Assembly: GCF_004664715.2 (NCBI RefSeq)
Contig: NC_051073.1
Location: 63,540,379-63,604,378 of the forward strand
Reading direction: 5' to 3'
DNA length: 64,000 bases
From: Peromyscus leucopus
Lineage: Eukaryota; Chordata; Mammalia; Rodentia; Cricetidae
Below the pieces are notes generated by a model that was not told where the DNA came from, made no database searches, and saw nothing but the letters and a program-made list of their open reading frames with translations. Within the stretch, counting starts at the first letter, position 1. Each line of letters opens with the position of its first letter. Both the position numbers and the translations under genes were made by a program. This document shows positions 1-10,460 of this stretch, in pieces.

Positions 1-116
1 TTTCTTATCGTTTTATTTAGAGCCTCATCAGCAACCAATATGGCAGACTATCTTCCTTATAGACCCAAGTACTCACTGACTTACTAAACAGCTCCATTTG
101 AAATACCTACTGGCAA

Positions 117-251
117 GCCGGGCGGCGGTTGCGCACGCCTTTAATCCCAGCACTCGGGAGGCAGAGCCAGGCGGATCTCTGTGAGTTCGAGGCCAGCCTG
201 GCTACCAAGTAGCTCCAGAAAGCGCAAAGCTACGCAGAGAAACCTGTCTCG

Positions 252-282
<31 letters not shown>
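117..282 (+). repeat. B1 SINE, full length
   Basis: Starts gccgggcgg, has the 'cctttaatcccagcac' body and a long A tail. It is flanked by a perfect 16-bp target-site duplication, gaaatacctactggca, at 100-115 and 283-298, so this is a recent insertion in UBXN7 intron 1. Confidence 0.97.
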
Positions 283-284
<2 letters not shown>

Positions 285-298
285 AATACCTACTGGCA

Positions 299-796
299 GC
301 CCCTACTTATCCAAAACTGAACCTAGCCTCTCCCTAACCTCTTCTACAACCCCATACCTTCATGAACAGTACTTTCATACATCTAGATATCCAAACTAGA
401 TCTTAAACTGCATTCTGACTCCCAGATTTCTTTATCTTTTGAAGTTCACTTTTCTCTGCTTCCTTACTACAGACTTTCTTGCATTATCCAACAGGTGTCT
501 GGAGTATCTCTTCTCCACTGTAGCAAAGAAGCTCTTTCTTTAAAAAGCCCAAGCACATAATTGCCAAGATTCCCTGAAATGGCTCTTAGCTGCACTCACT
601 GCATCTCTCATATTCTTTTGGAATCCTCACCAACTCCCTAGACCTACTGTCTCTTCTCTCACTGTGTGCTCGCCCTCTTATCTCCAAGCCTTTACACATG
701 TTCTTCCTGTCAGAAATGTCTTCCAGATTCAGGTAGAAAATTCTTTCTTCTGGGAAGTCTCTGTATCTCTTCCTGTGTTTTCACATTAGCTTTTGG
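299..796. other. No recognised feature
   Basis: AT/pyrimidine-rich intronic DNA. I see no recognisable repeat or exon. Confidence 0.5.
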
Positions 797-902
797 TTTT
801 TTTTTTTTTTTTTTTTTTTACACAAGGTGTCTGGAATTCAGACCCGATTGCCTCAGCTTCCCAAGTGCCAAGATTAAAGGTATGAGACACCATGCCTGGC
901 AC
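797..902 (-). repeat. Old B1 remnant
   Basis: T run, then 'gcctcagcttcccaagtgcc...attaaaggtatgag', a decayed reverse B1. Confidence 0.7.
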
Positions 903-1104
903 CTGAATTGTTTTGTCAAAGTTTATTACCATCTTTTGAAATTGTTACTAAAATTCCAGGAGTTTTCCTTTAATACCTAGATCATGGCAATGTTTCCTTA
1001 CCTAATGCTCTCAAATACAGTTTAATATCAATCCAAGAGAAATAAGCAGAAAATAGAAATGGAAATTGACCATAAAGCCAAATACTACACACACCAATAT
1101 TTCT

Positions 1105-1178
1105 TTTTTTTTTCAGGGCTGAGGACCGAACCCAGGGCCTTGTGCTTGCACCACTGAGCTAAATCCCCAACCCCCACA
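1105..1178 (-). repeat. ID (BC1-related) SINE
   Basis: Reverse complement of the ID core: 'ggaccgaacccagggcc' followed by 'actgagctaaatccccaac'. The T run at the left is its A tail. Confidence 0.9.
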
Positions 1179-1212
1179 GCAATATTTCTAATGTTATAAT
1201 AAATATCCAGAC

Positions 1213-1326
1213 CAGGTGTGATGTTGTACTCACAGCACTTGGGCAGATCTCTGAGTTCTAAGCCAGTCTGATGTAATAGCGAGGTACAGGACAGCCAGGA
1301 CCACATAGTAAGATCCCATCTCAAAT
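1213..1326 (+). repeat. B1-like remnant
   Basis: 'acagcacttgggcagatctctgagt' and '...ccatctcaaa' are decayed B1 sequence, followed by 'aataataa'. Confidence 0.65.
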
Positions 1327-1454
1327 AATAACGCTAATAAACCATTCATTCAAAAGTTTTAAAGAAACAGTAAACTAAGGTCTCTTCTACAATGGGAGTC
1401 TATAACTTTTTGAACTAGACAAATACCTATCATGCAGAAAAGTCTATGAAAATC

Positions 1455-1646
1455 TCCGTGGTTGGAGAGAAGGCTTTGAGGGTAAGGCACTATTGCTCTC
1501 TTGCAGAGAACTGGAGTTTGGTTCCCACCACCCATACATATCGAGTCTCACAACAACCTAACTTGAGCCCCAGGGGAATCATGACACCCTCTTCTGCCTT
1601 CCAGACACAAATACAGGCATGTACATAAACATACATAAGTAAATAA
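1455..1646 (+). repeat. Diverged B2/B4 SINE
   Basis: 'ttggagagaaggcttt', '...ttcccaccaccca...', 'accctcttctgcc' and an AT-rich 'ataagtaaataa' tail follow the B2 plan. Confidence 0.7.
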
Positions 1647-1689
1647 TTTTACATTCTTCTCAGCCTCCAGTTTTTTAAGTTTATTACAG

Positions 1690-2030
1690 GGCTGGGCATG
1701 GTGACACATGACTTTAATCCCAGCACTTTTGAGCAGAGGCAGGTAGATCCTTGTGATGCTGAAGGACAGCCTGGTCTACATAGTGAGTTCCAAGATTGCA
1801 AAGGCTATATAGAGACCCTGTCTCAAAAACAAAAACAAAAAAAGTTGTATGTATGGGTGTTTTGCCTGTATGCATGTCTGTGTACCATGTGCATGCTTAG
1901 TGCCTTAAAGGGTCAGAAGAGTGTCAGATCCTGTGGAACTGGAGTTACAGATAGCCAGCCATAAGTGACAGGTGAGTGCTGGGAATAAAACCCAGGTTCT
2001 CTGGAAGAGAACCCTCCAAGCCCTTTTTAA
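1690..2030. repeat. B1 (+) followed by B3-like SINE (-)
   Basis: 1690-1840 is a forward B1 (gctgggcatggtgac...ctgtctcaaaaac). 1843-2030 is a reverse B2/B3-type element (gtgtaccatgtgcatgc...ggaactggagttacagat...aacccaggttctctgg). Confidence 0.8.
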
Positions 2031-2057
2031 AGACAAGTCTCACTATGCAGCACTGAA

Positions 2058-2380
2058 CTTTTTTTTTCCTTTGAGGGGGTGTCCAACATAGGGTGTCTCT
2101 GTGTAGCCCAGGCTGCCCTGGAACACACTCTGTAGACCAGGCTGGCCTGGAACTCAGCGCTCTACCTGCCCTGCCTCCCGAGTGCTGGGATTAAAGGCAA
2201 GCGCCACCACCTCCAGCTCATTTATCCTTATTTGTTGATTGCTAGTATTTTCACCTGGTCTTTTATTTTTTGGTTTGTTGGTTTTCTTGAGGGTCTTATT
2301 CGGCCCAGAGTGACCTTGAACTCACTACATAACAGAAGGCAACCATGAACAAATGCTGAGATGTGCCACTATGTCTGGCT
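2058..2380 (-). repeat. Two reverse B1 copies, the second decayed
   Basis: 2058-2220 is a fairly intact reverse B1 ending 'gggattaaaggcaagcgcc'. 2265-2380 is an older copy ending 'atgtgccactatgtctggc'. Confidence 0.8.
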
Positions 2381-2413
2381 TTATTATTTTAAATATCAAG
2401 GATAGAGGATGTT

Positions 2414-2581
2414 GCCGGGCGGTGGTGGCAACCACCTTTAATCCCTGCACTCGGGAGGCAGAGGCAGGTGGATCTCTGTGAGTTAGAGGCCAGCCTGGAC
2501 TACCAAGTGAGTTCCAAGAAAGGCACAAAACTACACAGAGAAACCCTGTCTCGAAAAACCAAAAAAAAAAAAAAAAAAAGA
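2414..2581 (+). repeat. B1 SINE, young
   Basis: Starts gccgggcggtggtgg and ends 'ctgtctcgaaaaacc' plus A tail. The target duplication atagaggatgt lies at 2402-2412 and 2582-2592. Confidence 0.95.
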
Positions 2582-2654
2582 ATAGAGGATGTAGATCAAT
2601 TGTCAGTGATTCCCAAGCATGCACAAAGGCCTGGTTCAAGTACCAACATGGCAT

Positions 2655-3000
2655 AAATTAGTTGTGGTAGCACACAACCGTAATTCCAACATTTGGGAAG
2701 TGAAGACAGGAAAAGCAGGAGTTCAAGATAATGTCCTTGTGATGAATTTGAGGCCAGCCTAGGCTACACAAAACCCTGTCTCAAAACAAAAATAACAAAA
2801 TTTAGTAGGACTAATTTTCTTACTTCTCTCTTTTTTAATGTTTTTTACCTCATTTAGAGAAAGAATGTGAAGGGGGGTGGGTGTGTATCTGCGCCCTTGT
2901 GCACAGTGGCGTACACAGAGGAGAGCTCCTCTCCCATCCACCATGTAGGGAATGGAAAGGTAAGTAGGCACCTTTTATCTGCTGAGCCATCTCACTCACC
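2655..3000. repeat. B1-like (+) and B2/B4-like (-) remnants
   Basis: 2655-2800 has the B1 pattern 'ttgaggccagcctaggctacac...ctgtctcaaaac'. 2830-3000 ends 'gctgagccatctcactcaccc', the reverse complement of a B2 head. Confidence 0.65.
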
Positions 3001-3344
3001 CTAGTTTTCTTACCTAGCCTTAGACACGAAGGTAGGCTCTTCATAAGTTCACATCAAAGACTGCCAAACTATTTAAGATGTAATTGTTAAGTGAAGTTGT
3101 CTGGAATCTGTATTACATACATATACCATGATCCATAGTGTACAGCGTCAAATATTTAAACGTATATAAAGCATTTGTCCCAGACTTGAGAGGAAGAAGC
3201 AGCATGACTATAAGGGCCAGGCCAGGCTGGGATACACAATGAGGAAGAATATGTAAAATACATAATACTGCTTGGTGATACTGGAGAAGTAATGCCTTCC
3301 ATTTTCCCCAAAAAACTACTTCATAGTGGTATAATCTTTTGAAT

Positions 3345-3510
3345 AATTTTTGAAGATTTATTCATTTTTAATTTATGTGTATGAATGTTTTGTCTATATG
3401 TATGTCTGCTCACAAAACATATACATTCCTGGTCCCATCAGAGGCCAGAAGAGGGTGTTGGATTCCCTTAGACTGGAGTTATAGATGGTTGTAAGACATC
3501 ACGTGGGCCT
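3345..3510 (-). repeat. B3/B2-like SINE
   Basis: 'gaagatttattcatttttaat...', '...gaggccagaagagggtgttgga...', '...actggagttatagatgg' is the reverse B3 signature. Confidence 0.8.
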
Positions 3511-3569
3511 GCCTGCTTGCTTCTTAAGAAGGGGTCTCACTATGTCACACAGGATCAAGATCTTCCTCA

Positions 3570-4170
3570 AGCTGGACATGGTGGCACAAACCTTCGACTC
3601 CAGCACTTGGAGGCAGAGGCAGAAGGATCTCTGTGAGTTTAAGGCCAGCCTGGTCTATATAGTGAGTTCCAGGATATCCAGGACTTGACAAAGAGACTCT
3701 GACTCAAAAACAAAACAAAACAAAACAAAGATTTCCTGCCTCAACCTAAGTAGAACTAATTGCATATCACTACATCAGGTTTAATCAAGTTTCAAATAGT
3801 TCATAACAATCTTCTAAAGAGTCCTAAAATTCATCCATAGAAATTCAAAGCCTGGCTGGTATACAACTCTGGTGAAGCAGAGGCAGAAGCAGGCAGATCT
3901 CTCTGTTGAATGCCAGTCTAATCCACCTATGTCAGGAGACATATGGTGAGACTCTGTCTCAAAAAAAGAAAAAAAGGGGCTGGAGAGATGGCTCAGTGGT
4001 TAAGAGCAACAACTGCTCTTCCAGAGGTCCTGAGTTCAATTCCCAGCAACCACATGGTGGCTCACTACCATCTGTAATGAGATCTGGCACCCTCTTCTGT
4101 ACACATAATAAATAAATAAATCTTAAAAAAAAAGAAAGAAAAAAAGAAAAGAAAAAAGGGAAAAAAATAA
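3570..4170 (+). repeat. B1, B1-like and B2 SINEs in series
   Basis: 3570-3729 is a B1. 3850-3975 is an older B1-like piece. 3977-4135 is a clean B2 (ggggctggagagatggctcag ... ataaataaataaatctt) with a long impure A tail to about 4170. Confidence 0.85.
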
Positions 4171-4254
4171 ATTAGTCTATAGTAGCTCAGAAGCATAACA
4201 GCATTCAGCATTCACTCCCCACGAATGACTCCCCCAAAATATTTGTAACTTTTA

Positions 4255-4345
4255 GGGGGCTTTGAGTACAGCTCAGTGGCAGTGGGTACTTAACATATTC
4301 AATACCTTGAGTTTAATCCTCAGCACAAAAAAGAAAAAAAAAAAG
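4255..4345 (+). repeat. ID-like SINE, diverged
   Basis: 'gtacagctcagtggcagtg...ttgagtttaatcctcagcac' followed by an A-rich tail. Confidence 0.7.
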
Positions 4346-4369
4346 AAAGAAATTAATAGTCTAAAGAGC

Positions 4370-4480
4370 CAGGCATAGTGGCTTATGCCTGTAAATCAGC
4401 AGACAGAGGCCAAGGCAAGAGAATTCAAGCCAGTCTGAACTATAAAGTCAGAACCTGCCCCACAAAAGGAATTTTTTCTT
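4370..4480 (+). repeat. B1-like remnant
   Basis: 'gccaggcatagtggcttatgcc...' and 'gccagtctgaactataaagt' are decayed B1 sequence. Confidence 0.6.
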
Positions 4481-4685
4481 CTGTAGACTTTCAGAAACCA
4501 CTATGTACCAGGGGACTCCAATATGATCCAGCAACACAGAGGATTAGGCCAGAAACAAGACTAGCAGACAAAAATAGTATTAAAGCAATTGAGTCTTATT
4601 TATTTTAGCATATTCTGGTTTCTATGTATATGTTTTGAAAATGTTGCACAGGAAACAATGTGAGGTTAAAACAATTAAGTTTCTC

Positions 4686-4805
4686 GCTGGACGGTGGTGG
4701 CGCAAGCCTTTAATCCCAGCCCTCAGGAGGCAGAGGCAGACAGATCTGGTCTACAGAGCAAGATCCAGTACAGGCACCAAAACAACACAGAGAAACCCTT
4801 TCTGG
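4686..4805 (+). repeat. B1 with internal deletion
   Basis: Starts gctggacggtggtggcg. The usual 'gagttcgaggccagcc' segment between the 'agatct' and 'ggtctacagag' blocks is missing. Confidence 0.85.
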
Positions 4806-6476
4806 GGTGGGTGGGACGGGACAATTGAGTTTCTGAAAGAAGAAAATGAAATGGTAGCAATCTGCCCAATAACCTAAAATTAAACAGTGATACCTTAAAC
4901 TATCTCTAGGAAACCCAGAGAAAGATTAGTAATATTTCTCTGTGTGACTCGATAGATTTTTCTATGCAAACAATGCAGCAGTATTAACATCTATACACAG
5001 AAATCTAATTTCTTTCCATAATGTTGGACACTAGGAAATCCATATATAATTACAATAATCTGACCACAAAGCTTAACAATATTTTCAGTTATCTTACTTT
5101 TCACCTCAATTTTATTACGAATCTTATTTTACCAGCTTTGATATACTTCATGTGACAAGACAAAAAACAATGCATCAACCACCTAATTATCGTTTCAGAT
5201 CAAAAAACAAAACTAGTTTCAATTTTAAAACTGCAAACAACGTGTATTGGTTAAAAATACCATGTCTTGACAGATCTGACACGTCAAACATAAACCAGAA
5301 ATATTCTCCACATCTAACAAATTATCACCAAAGAAAAGATAGCCCTGCTGAGAGCGAGAACTAACTTTCTGACCTCTTTTCCAAATGACAAACTAGAACA
5401 GCAAAATCACACTCAGGCACATGGAGTACTCCTCTCTCAAATCACTCCACAGAGAACTTCATCATTTGCTCCGCCCTCTAATAACTCATGCAAAAAAAAG
5501 TTGAGCACCATCAGAGAGAAACAAGACACAGCGCCTTCATAGAATGGCTTAGAGCCTTTCCTCCGGGCTAAGAGAACCTGCGTCTGCCCTTCGTCGGGGT
5601 CCGGAGGGAAAGAAAAACCTAGGCCTAAGGTTTCGCGGATACTGACACCCAGAAACAGATTTCTCTGCAAGAAGTTTCTGCCGCCATCCCTATTTTATCA
5701 GCAAACGCTCAGGCGCCATCGTCTCGATCTTTGATTTTATTATGAGGATGTGGAAAAGGCCACCCAGGATTACTCTAGGCCTCCCGCCCCCCATTAAGCT
5801 TAGGGGTTCCCCCCCCGATTCCTATCTTAAACCCTCCGTCCGTAAGGTACCCCTCCGCACCCCTCGTTCCTGGCGGCAAGTCCCCCGGGATGTGTGAAGG
5901 CGCGGCCGAAACCCCCCCGGCCTCGCCGTTAAGGCGAGAAGGCCCTCGCTCGCCAGGGCCACCGCCGAGGCTCCGGGGGGCCCGGCGAGGGGGAGGGCAG
6001 GCAGGGGCGGAGGGACGATGACCTGGCCGGGAAGAGAGGACAGCGTGAGGGGACGCAATGCACCCCCTGGTCCGCCGGCCGCACGGGTCCCCCCCAGAAG
6101 GGGATGAAGGAGGAAGAGGGCGGTGGCCCGGGTGCGGCCCCCTACTCCTCCCGCCCGCGGGTCCCCGGCCGCGGGGACGGCGGACTCGGCCCATCCCCGG
6201 ATCCGGGCGGGCAGGGGGCGTGGGGGCCCTGACGAAGGCACTGAGAGGAGACCGGACCGAGGGACTAGGGGGGGAAGCGCGGGACTGGGGGGCGGGGGGA
6301 GCAGCCTCCCGCCCGAGCCGCAGACCCCGGACGCCGTCGTCGCCGGTTCCTCAGGAGAGAGGACAGGAGCGCCCGAGGGAGGGAGGCACGAAGGTGAGGT
6401 GAGGCCGGGGAGGGATCGGCCCCGACAGCCTCCCGCTCCCCGCGGCTCGGCACCTTCCCGTACCCGCATCTCTTAC

Positions 6477-6549
6477 CGGTGATGGCCGTGAACTGCTGGA
6501 TTAACCCCTTCAGCGCCGACGACGCCGCGGAGCCCCCGTGGGCAGCCAT
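6477..6549 (-). CDS. UBXN7: UBXN7 coding exon 1 (partial gene)
   Basis: UBXN7 (UBXD7) is an adaptor between the p97/VCP ATPase and ubiquitylated clients, and in the family it also binds neddylated cullin-RING ligases. Family architecture is UBA, UAS, UIM and a C-terminal UBX domain; only the N-terminus is here. The ATG is at 6549-6547 and the exon encodes MAAHGGSAASSALKGLIQ... (24 codons plus one base) before a GTAAGA donor at 6476-6471. This matches the human N-terminus as I know it except for one Thr-to-Ala change near residue 22. The remaining exons lie beyond the left edge. The start sits in a CpG island, and the sequence AAGATGGCTGC around the ATG fits a YY1 site. Confidence is high because the 24 residues, splice phase, strand and neighbours all agree. 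Confidence 0.95.
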
Positions 6550-6552
6550 CTT

Positions 6553-6577
6553 ACCGCCGCCGCCGCCGCCGCCGCGG
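6553..6577 (-). repeat. (CGG)n triplet tract in UBXN7 5' UTR
   Basis: About seven GCC/GGC triplets lie directly upstream of the UBXN7 start on the minus strand, so the mRNA leader would carry a short CGG tract. Confidence 0.9.
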
Positions 6578-6584
6578 AACAACA

Positions 6585-6650
6585 ACACAGACACACACAC
6601 GCACGCACACACACACACGCACACACAGACACACACGCACGCACGCACGG
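6585..6650. repeat. (CA)n/(GCAC)n microsatellite
   Basis: Interrupted CA repeat with ACGC and ACAG units, inside the UBXN7 promoter or 5' UTR. Confidence 0.95.
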
Positions 6651-7041
6651 GCCTCCCTCCCCCCCCGTTGCGTGCTGCGCGCAGGCGCACTGCCGGGCCC
6701 GAGGCTCCGCCCACCCACCCACCGCCTGCACGAATCGCGCGCAGGCGTAGTCTGCGCCAGCCGCCGGGCGCCCGGCCGTGGTGTGGTTCCCGCTTTGCTA
6801 CCCCGCTGGCCCCTCGTTCTTTGAAACAGTGGGTGCCTTTTTGGAGCTCCGAAGATACCCTCCTAAATACCGTGCGGGAGCCCAGTATCCGAAAGGAGCC
6901 TCAGAACTGAAATACCAAAACCTTCAGGCTACGCGCAGGGTTTCACATCTAAGTAGGTATTTTGTTTGGTTCTCTGAGATTAGTGCGTTTCTTCAATTCT
7001 AAAGTGCAAATTAAAAAAATAAGTCAAAAATGAACCAGTCC

Positions 7042-7250
7042 GCTGGGCGATGGTGGCGCACGCCTTTAATCCCGTCACGCCTTTAATCCCAGCACTCGGG
7101 AGGCAGAGCCAGGTGGATCTCTGTGAGTTCGAGACCAGTCAGGGCTACGAAGTTCCAGGACAGGCTCCAAAGCTACACAGAGAAACCTTGTCTCGAAAAA
7201 AAAGAAAAGAGAGAAAGAGAGAGAGGAAGAAAGAGGGAGGGAGGGAGGAA
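7042..7250 (+). repeat. B1 with internal duplication plus purine tail
   Basis: B1 (gctgggcgatggtggcgc...) in which 'cacgcctttaatccc' is present twice, near 7060 and 7077. The tail runs into an impure GAAA/GAGG tract to about 7250. Confidence 0.9.
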
Positions 7251-7610
7251 GAACCAATCCATACGAGACTTTAATAAATGATTGTTCACTCTGTTTTCCT
7301 TCAACAAATGTCGCAGTATGTCTCCCCTAAGGGTCATTCTTATTTTCTTAAGATAAAAATGAGGAAGTGTCGGTTTTTTTTTTAAACAAAGATAGGTATA
7401 TATGTAGATACAATAAATAAAATACATAAGGAGAGCACTGAAAAATGGTCCTGAAAACACTGATAATGATTGCAACTAAAAAGAAAGAGAGAGGCAATGG
7501 TGAAAGAGACGTCTAGCTTAGTTTTTATCCTTTATTTTTAAATAAGATAATAGTGTGTAACTTGCACAATTCTAAATACTTATTGTTTCAGTTATTCAGA
7601 ATATCTTTTA
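7251..7610. other. No recognised feature
   Basis: AT-rich intergenic DNA upstream of the UBXN7 promoter. Confidence 0.5.
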
Positions 7611-8185
7611 TTCAGCACTTGGGAAGCAGAGGCAGGTAGATCTCTGTGAGTTGGAGGCCAACCTGGTCTACATAGCAAGTTCTAGGACAGCAACGGCTAC
7701 ACAGAAAAACCCTGTCTCAACACCGCCCCACCCCACCCCAACCCCCAAAAAAGTTAAACGATGGAAAGATGGCTCAGCTGTTAAGAGCACTTGTTCCTTT
7801 TGCAGAGGACTCAGATTTAGTTCCAGCAACTTCAGTGCAGCTCACAACTGCCTGAAATCCATCCAGTCCCAGCAGATCTGAGAGCCTCCTTGGGCACCAC
7901 ACACATGTGGTACACAAGTATTCCGTGCAGAGCAGAACACCCACACACATGAAATAAAACGAAAGAAATTATTTTTAAAAATAGAACAAAAGGGTTGGGA
8001 AGATGGCTCAGAGGTTAAGAGCACTTACTGTTCTTCCAGAGGTCCTGAGTTCAATTCCCAGCAACCATAGGATGGCTCACAACCATCTGTAATCAGAATT
8101 GGCACCCTCTTCTGGTGTTCAGGTATACAGACAGACAGAACACTGTATACATAATAAATAAATAAATCTTTAAAAAAAAAAGATA
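7611..8185 (+). repeat. B1 3' part and two B2 SINEs
   Basis: 7611-7740 is a 5'-truncated B1. 7757-7985 is a diverged B2 (gatggctcagctgttaagagc). 7991-8183 is a cleaner B2 with an 'ataaataaataaatcttt' tail. Confidence 0.88.
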
Positions 8186-8250
8186 GGAATAAAAAAAGGA
8201 CACAATATAATTGGATGGTCCTAAAGTTGTAGATCAAAAAGTCCAGATCA

Positions 8251-8580
8251 AAGCTGGGCAGTGGTGGCTCTGCCTTTCATCCCAGCACTCAGAAGGCAGA
8301 GGCAGGTAGATCTCTGAGTTTGAGGCCAGCATGGGCTACAGAATGAGTTCCAAGACAGCTAGGGCTGTACAGAGAAACCCTGTCTCAGAAGAAAAAAAAA
8401 AAAGAAAAAAGAAAGAAAAGAAAAGAAAGAAAAAGTCCAGATCAAGAAAAAGAAAGATTCCTTTAAAACCTGGCACAGGCAGGCAGGTAGGTCTCTGTGA
8501 GTTCATAACATCACAGCCTGGTCTACAGAGTGAGTTCCAGGCCAGCCAAGGCTACATAGTGAGACTGTAGCAAGGGAAAA
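8251..8580 (+). repeat. B1 and 5'-truncated B1
   Basis: 8251-8440 is a B1 with a long GAAA-type tail. 8465-8580 is a second, partial copy (gcaggtaggtctctgtgag...gctacatagtgagactg). Confidence 0.82.
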
Positions 8581-9600
8581 AAGATCTAGGGAAGGCAGGC
8601 AGAGAAGAAAGGAAAAAGGAATAAAATTGGGCTTTGAACAAGAATAAGCTAACAAGATTGGGGGATGGAATACAGCAAATGCAAAAAGGAAGTCAAAAAA
8701 AAAAAAAAAAAAAAAAAGATCTCTGTTATTGGGGCCAGGCTAGGGAGATAATTCCGTATAAAAGCGCGTGGCCCAGCCTGCCAGCCTGGGTTCAATCCCC
8801 TTGGCCAGTCTTTAGGTAGACCCAGTGTTGCCGCCATCGGAAACAAATACTAGGACTTAGTGGAGGAGAAGCATTCACAAGGCCCTTGTGAATTTGGTTT
8901 GATCCCAGCACTTAGGAAAAAAAAAAAATGTGGAGTACACATTCCGTTACAGCATTCAGATGTGTTGTATCAGGAACGCCCACCTCAGCCGGCTCAAACA
9001 GCAGGGACAGGGAGGGGAGAGTTCATGCACGGCGCTGCAGGGCTTCAGCTCCACAGCTAACTCTGCAGACACACCTGTCTGTGTGAGTGTTGTCCCAGGC
9101 TCATGGCCAGGTGGCTGCCTGCCACACTTTGCAACCCCACATGGAGATACCTCAGGCAGAGGAAGAAGCGCCATCTCTCCTGCTAACGAAGGGACTGTTT
9201 TCTAGAAGTCTCTTTGGAGGCTTTCCTTCAGAGTCCATTGGTTTGAACTGAGTTTCAGCTCCCTTCCTGAGCCCGTCCCTAGGCCGGGGGTGGGAGAGAA
9301 ACGTAACTGGTTTAGTATAGCATATGGCTTTGTGGAGGAAGGTGCTTTAAAGCACCAGAATGTGGTACTTGAAAAGGAGACAGGAGGAGGAGGGATTGAT
9401 GTTAATTAGGCAACAAACAGACTCTTTTCCATTCATAAAACTTCCCTGTGAACATGATGAAATTCTCCTCCACTTCCCTTTTTTCTGGTTCTCCTTTTTC
9501 CCAGAATCCTTCTGAGTAACAGTTTTCCAGGTTCTTTAATACCAGGAAAACAATCACTAGAAACTTCCACCTCTCAAAATGAAATTTAAACATTGATATT
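8581..9600. other. No clear repeat or gene, except short A runs
   Basis: Contains A runs near 8695 and 8920. No convincing exon or known repeat is visible. Confidence 0.45.
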
Positions 9601-9603
9601 GTA

Positions 9604-9795
9604 CGGTTAAGAGCACTAGTTGCTCTTCTAGAAGACCCAGGTTCAATTCCCAGCCCCATTGGGAGCTCACAGCAATCTGTAATACCAATATCAGAGGATC
9701 CAATACCTGGCCTCCTCAGGCACTGCATACAGGAGGTACACAGAAATAGGTAGAGGCAAAATACTCATACACATAAAAAATAAAAATCAAGGTTA
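9604..9795 (+). repeat. B2 SINE, 5' truncated
   Basis: 'ggttaagagcactagttgctcttct...ttcaattcccag...' ending in an A-rich tail. Confidence 0.85.
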
Positions 9796-9850
9796 AAAAT
9801 GTTTAAAATGATATTGTAAAAGTTGTCAGAATTACAGTTGCTTTTTTTTT

Positions 9851-10049
9851 TTTAAGAGCTTTTTTTGGTTTTTTTTTTTTGTTTTTTTTTTTTTTTAGCT
9901 TTTTTTTTTCGAGACAGGGTTTCTCTGTGTAGCTTTGCACCTTTCCTGGAACTCGCTTTGGAGACCAGGCTGGCCTTGAACCCACAGATATCTGCGTGCC
10001 TCTGCCTCCCCAGTGCTGGGATTAAAGGCGTGTGCCACCACCGCCCGGC
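9851..10049 (-). repeat. B1 SINE with long T run
   Basis: Reverse B1 from 'cgagacagggtttctctgtg' to 'caccaccgcccggcc'. The flanks acagttgctttt and acagtcgctttt look like its target duplication. Confidence 0.92.
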
Positions 10050-10339
10050 CTAACAGTCGCTTTTGTCAAGCCTTCCTTCATAAGGAATAAACAAAGCTGA
10101 GAGGTTATGAGGGAGAGAATCCCATTTGCATAGGCTGGAGAGCAAGAACTCTTCACAGAAGACTTCTGCAAACAAAGCCGTACACAAAGGCCACTATACC
10201 TTCCAGCTGATGTTAGCCCAGATCTGTCTGTTTAATCTCAGACCAAAGCCATCATACAATAGACACTTGTAGACAGCGATTATAGTCCCAGAATACTTCA
10301 TGTAATTCTTTGCATTTCACCTTTATATATTCCTCTTGT

Positions 10340-10460
10340 CGCAAGCTTGGTGGCACAAATCCCGGGAAGTGAAATCCCAGGAAGCTGAGACAGGAGGATT
10401 ACTAGTTCCATGTCAATTTGGAGTTACATACCAAGACTCTGATTCAAAAATAAAATTCTC
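10340..10460 (+). repeat. B1-like remnant
   Basis: 'gcttggtggcacaaatcc...aggaagctgagacaggagga' is decayed B1 sequence. Confidence 0.6.

Larger units (their letters stand above)
1..6476 (-). other. UBXN7: UBXN7 intron 1 (partial, runs off the left edge)
   Basis: Sequence downstream of the UBXN7 exon 1 donor on the minus strand. No further UBXN7 exon was recognised; exon 2, which should continue the UBA-like domain, is not in the window. The left 4.8 kb is SINE-rich. From about 4.8 to 5.8 kb I see no clear repeat and no convincing coding sequence. From 5.8 kb the intron is part of the CpG island. Confidence 0.85.
5780..6790. promoter_or_regulatory. UBXN7: CpG island / UBXN7 promoter
   Basis: Strong rise in G+C and CpG density with many CCGCC/GGCGG boxes. 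It brackets UBXN7 exon 1, as expected for a housekeeping promoter. Two NRF1-like sequences (GCGCGCAGGCG at 6677 and 6737) lie upstream of the start codon on the minus strand. Long open frames here on both strands are composition artefacts, not genes. Confidence 0.9.

Noticed and set aside
1096..1180. ID elements as functional tRNA genes
   Set aside because: ID SINEs derive from a tRNA-Ala-like BC1 RNA, but the copies here have A tails and target duplications, so they are retrotransposed.
5822..6469. Long open frames on both strands of the UBXN7 CpG island
   Set aside because: High G+C removes stop codons. Products are Pro/Gly/Arg/Ala-rich with no family similarity, and they overlap a known exon 1 and promoter.
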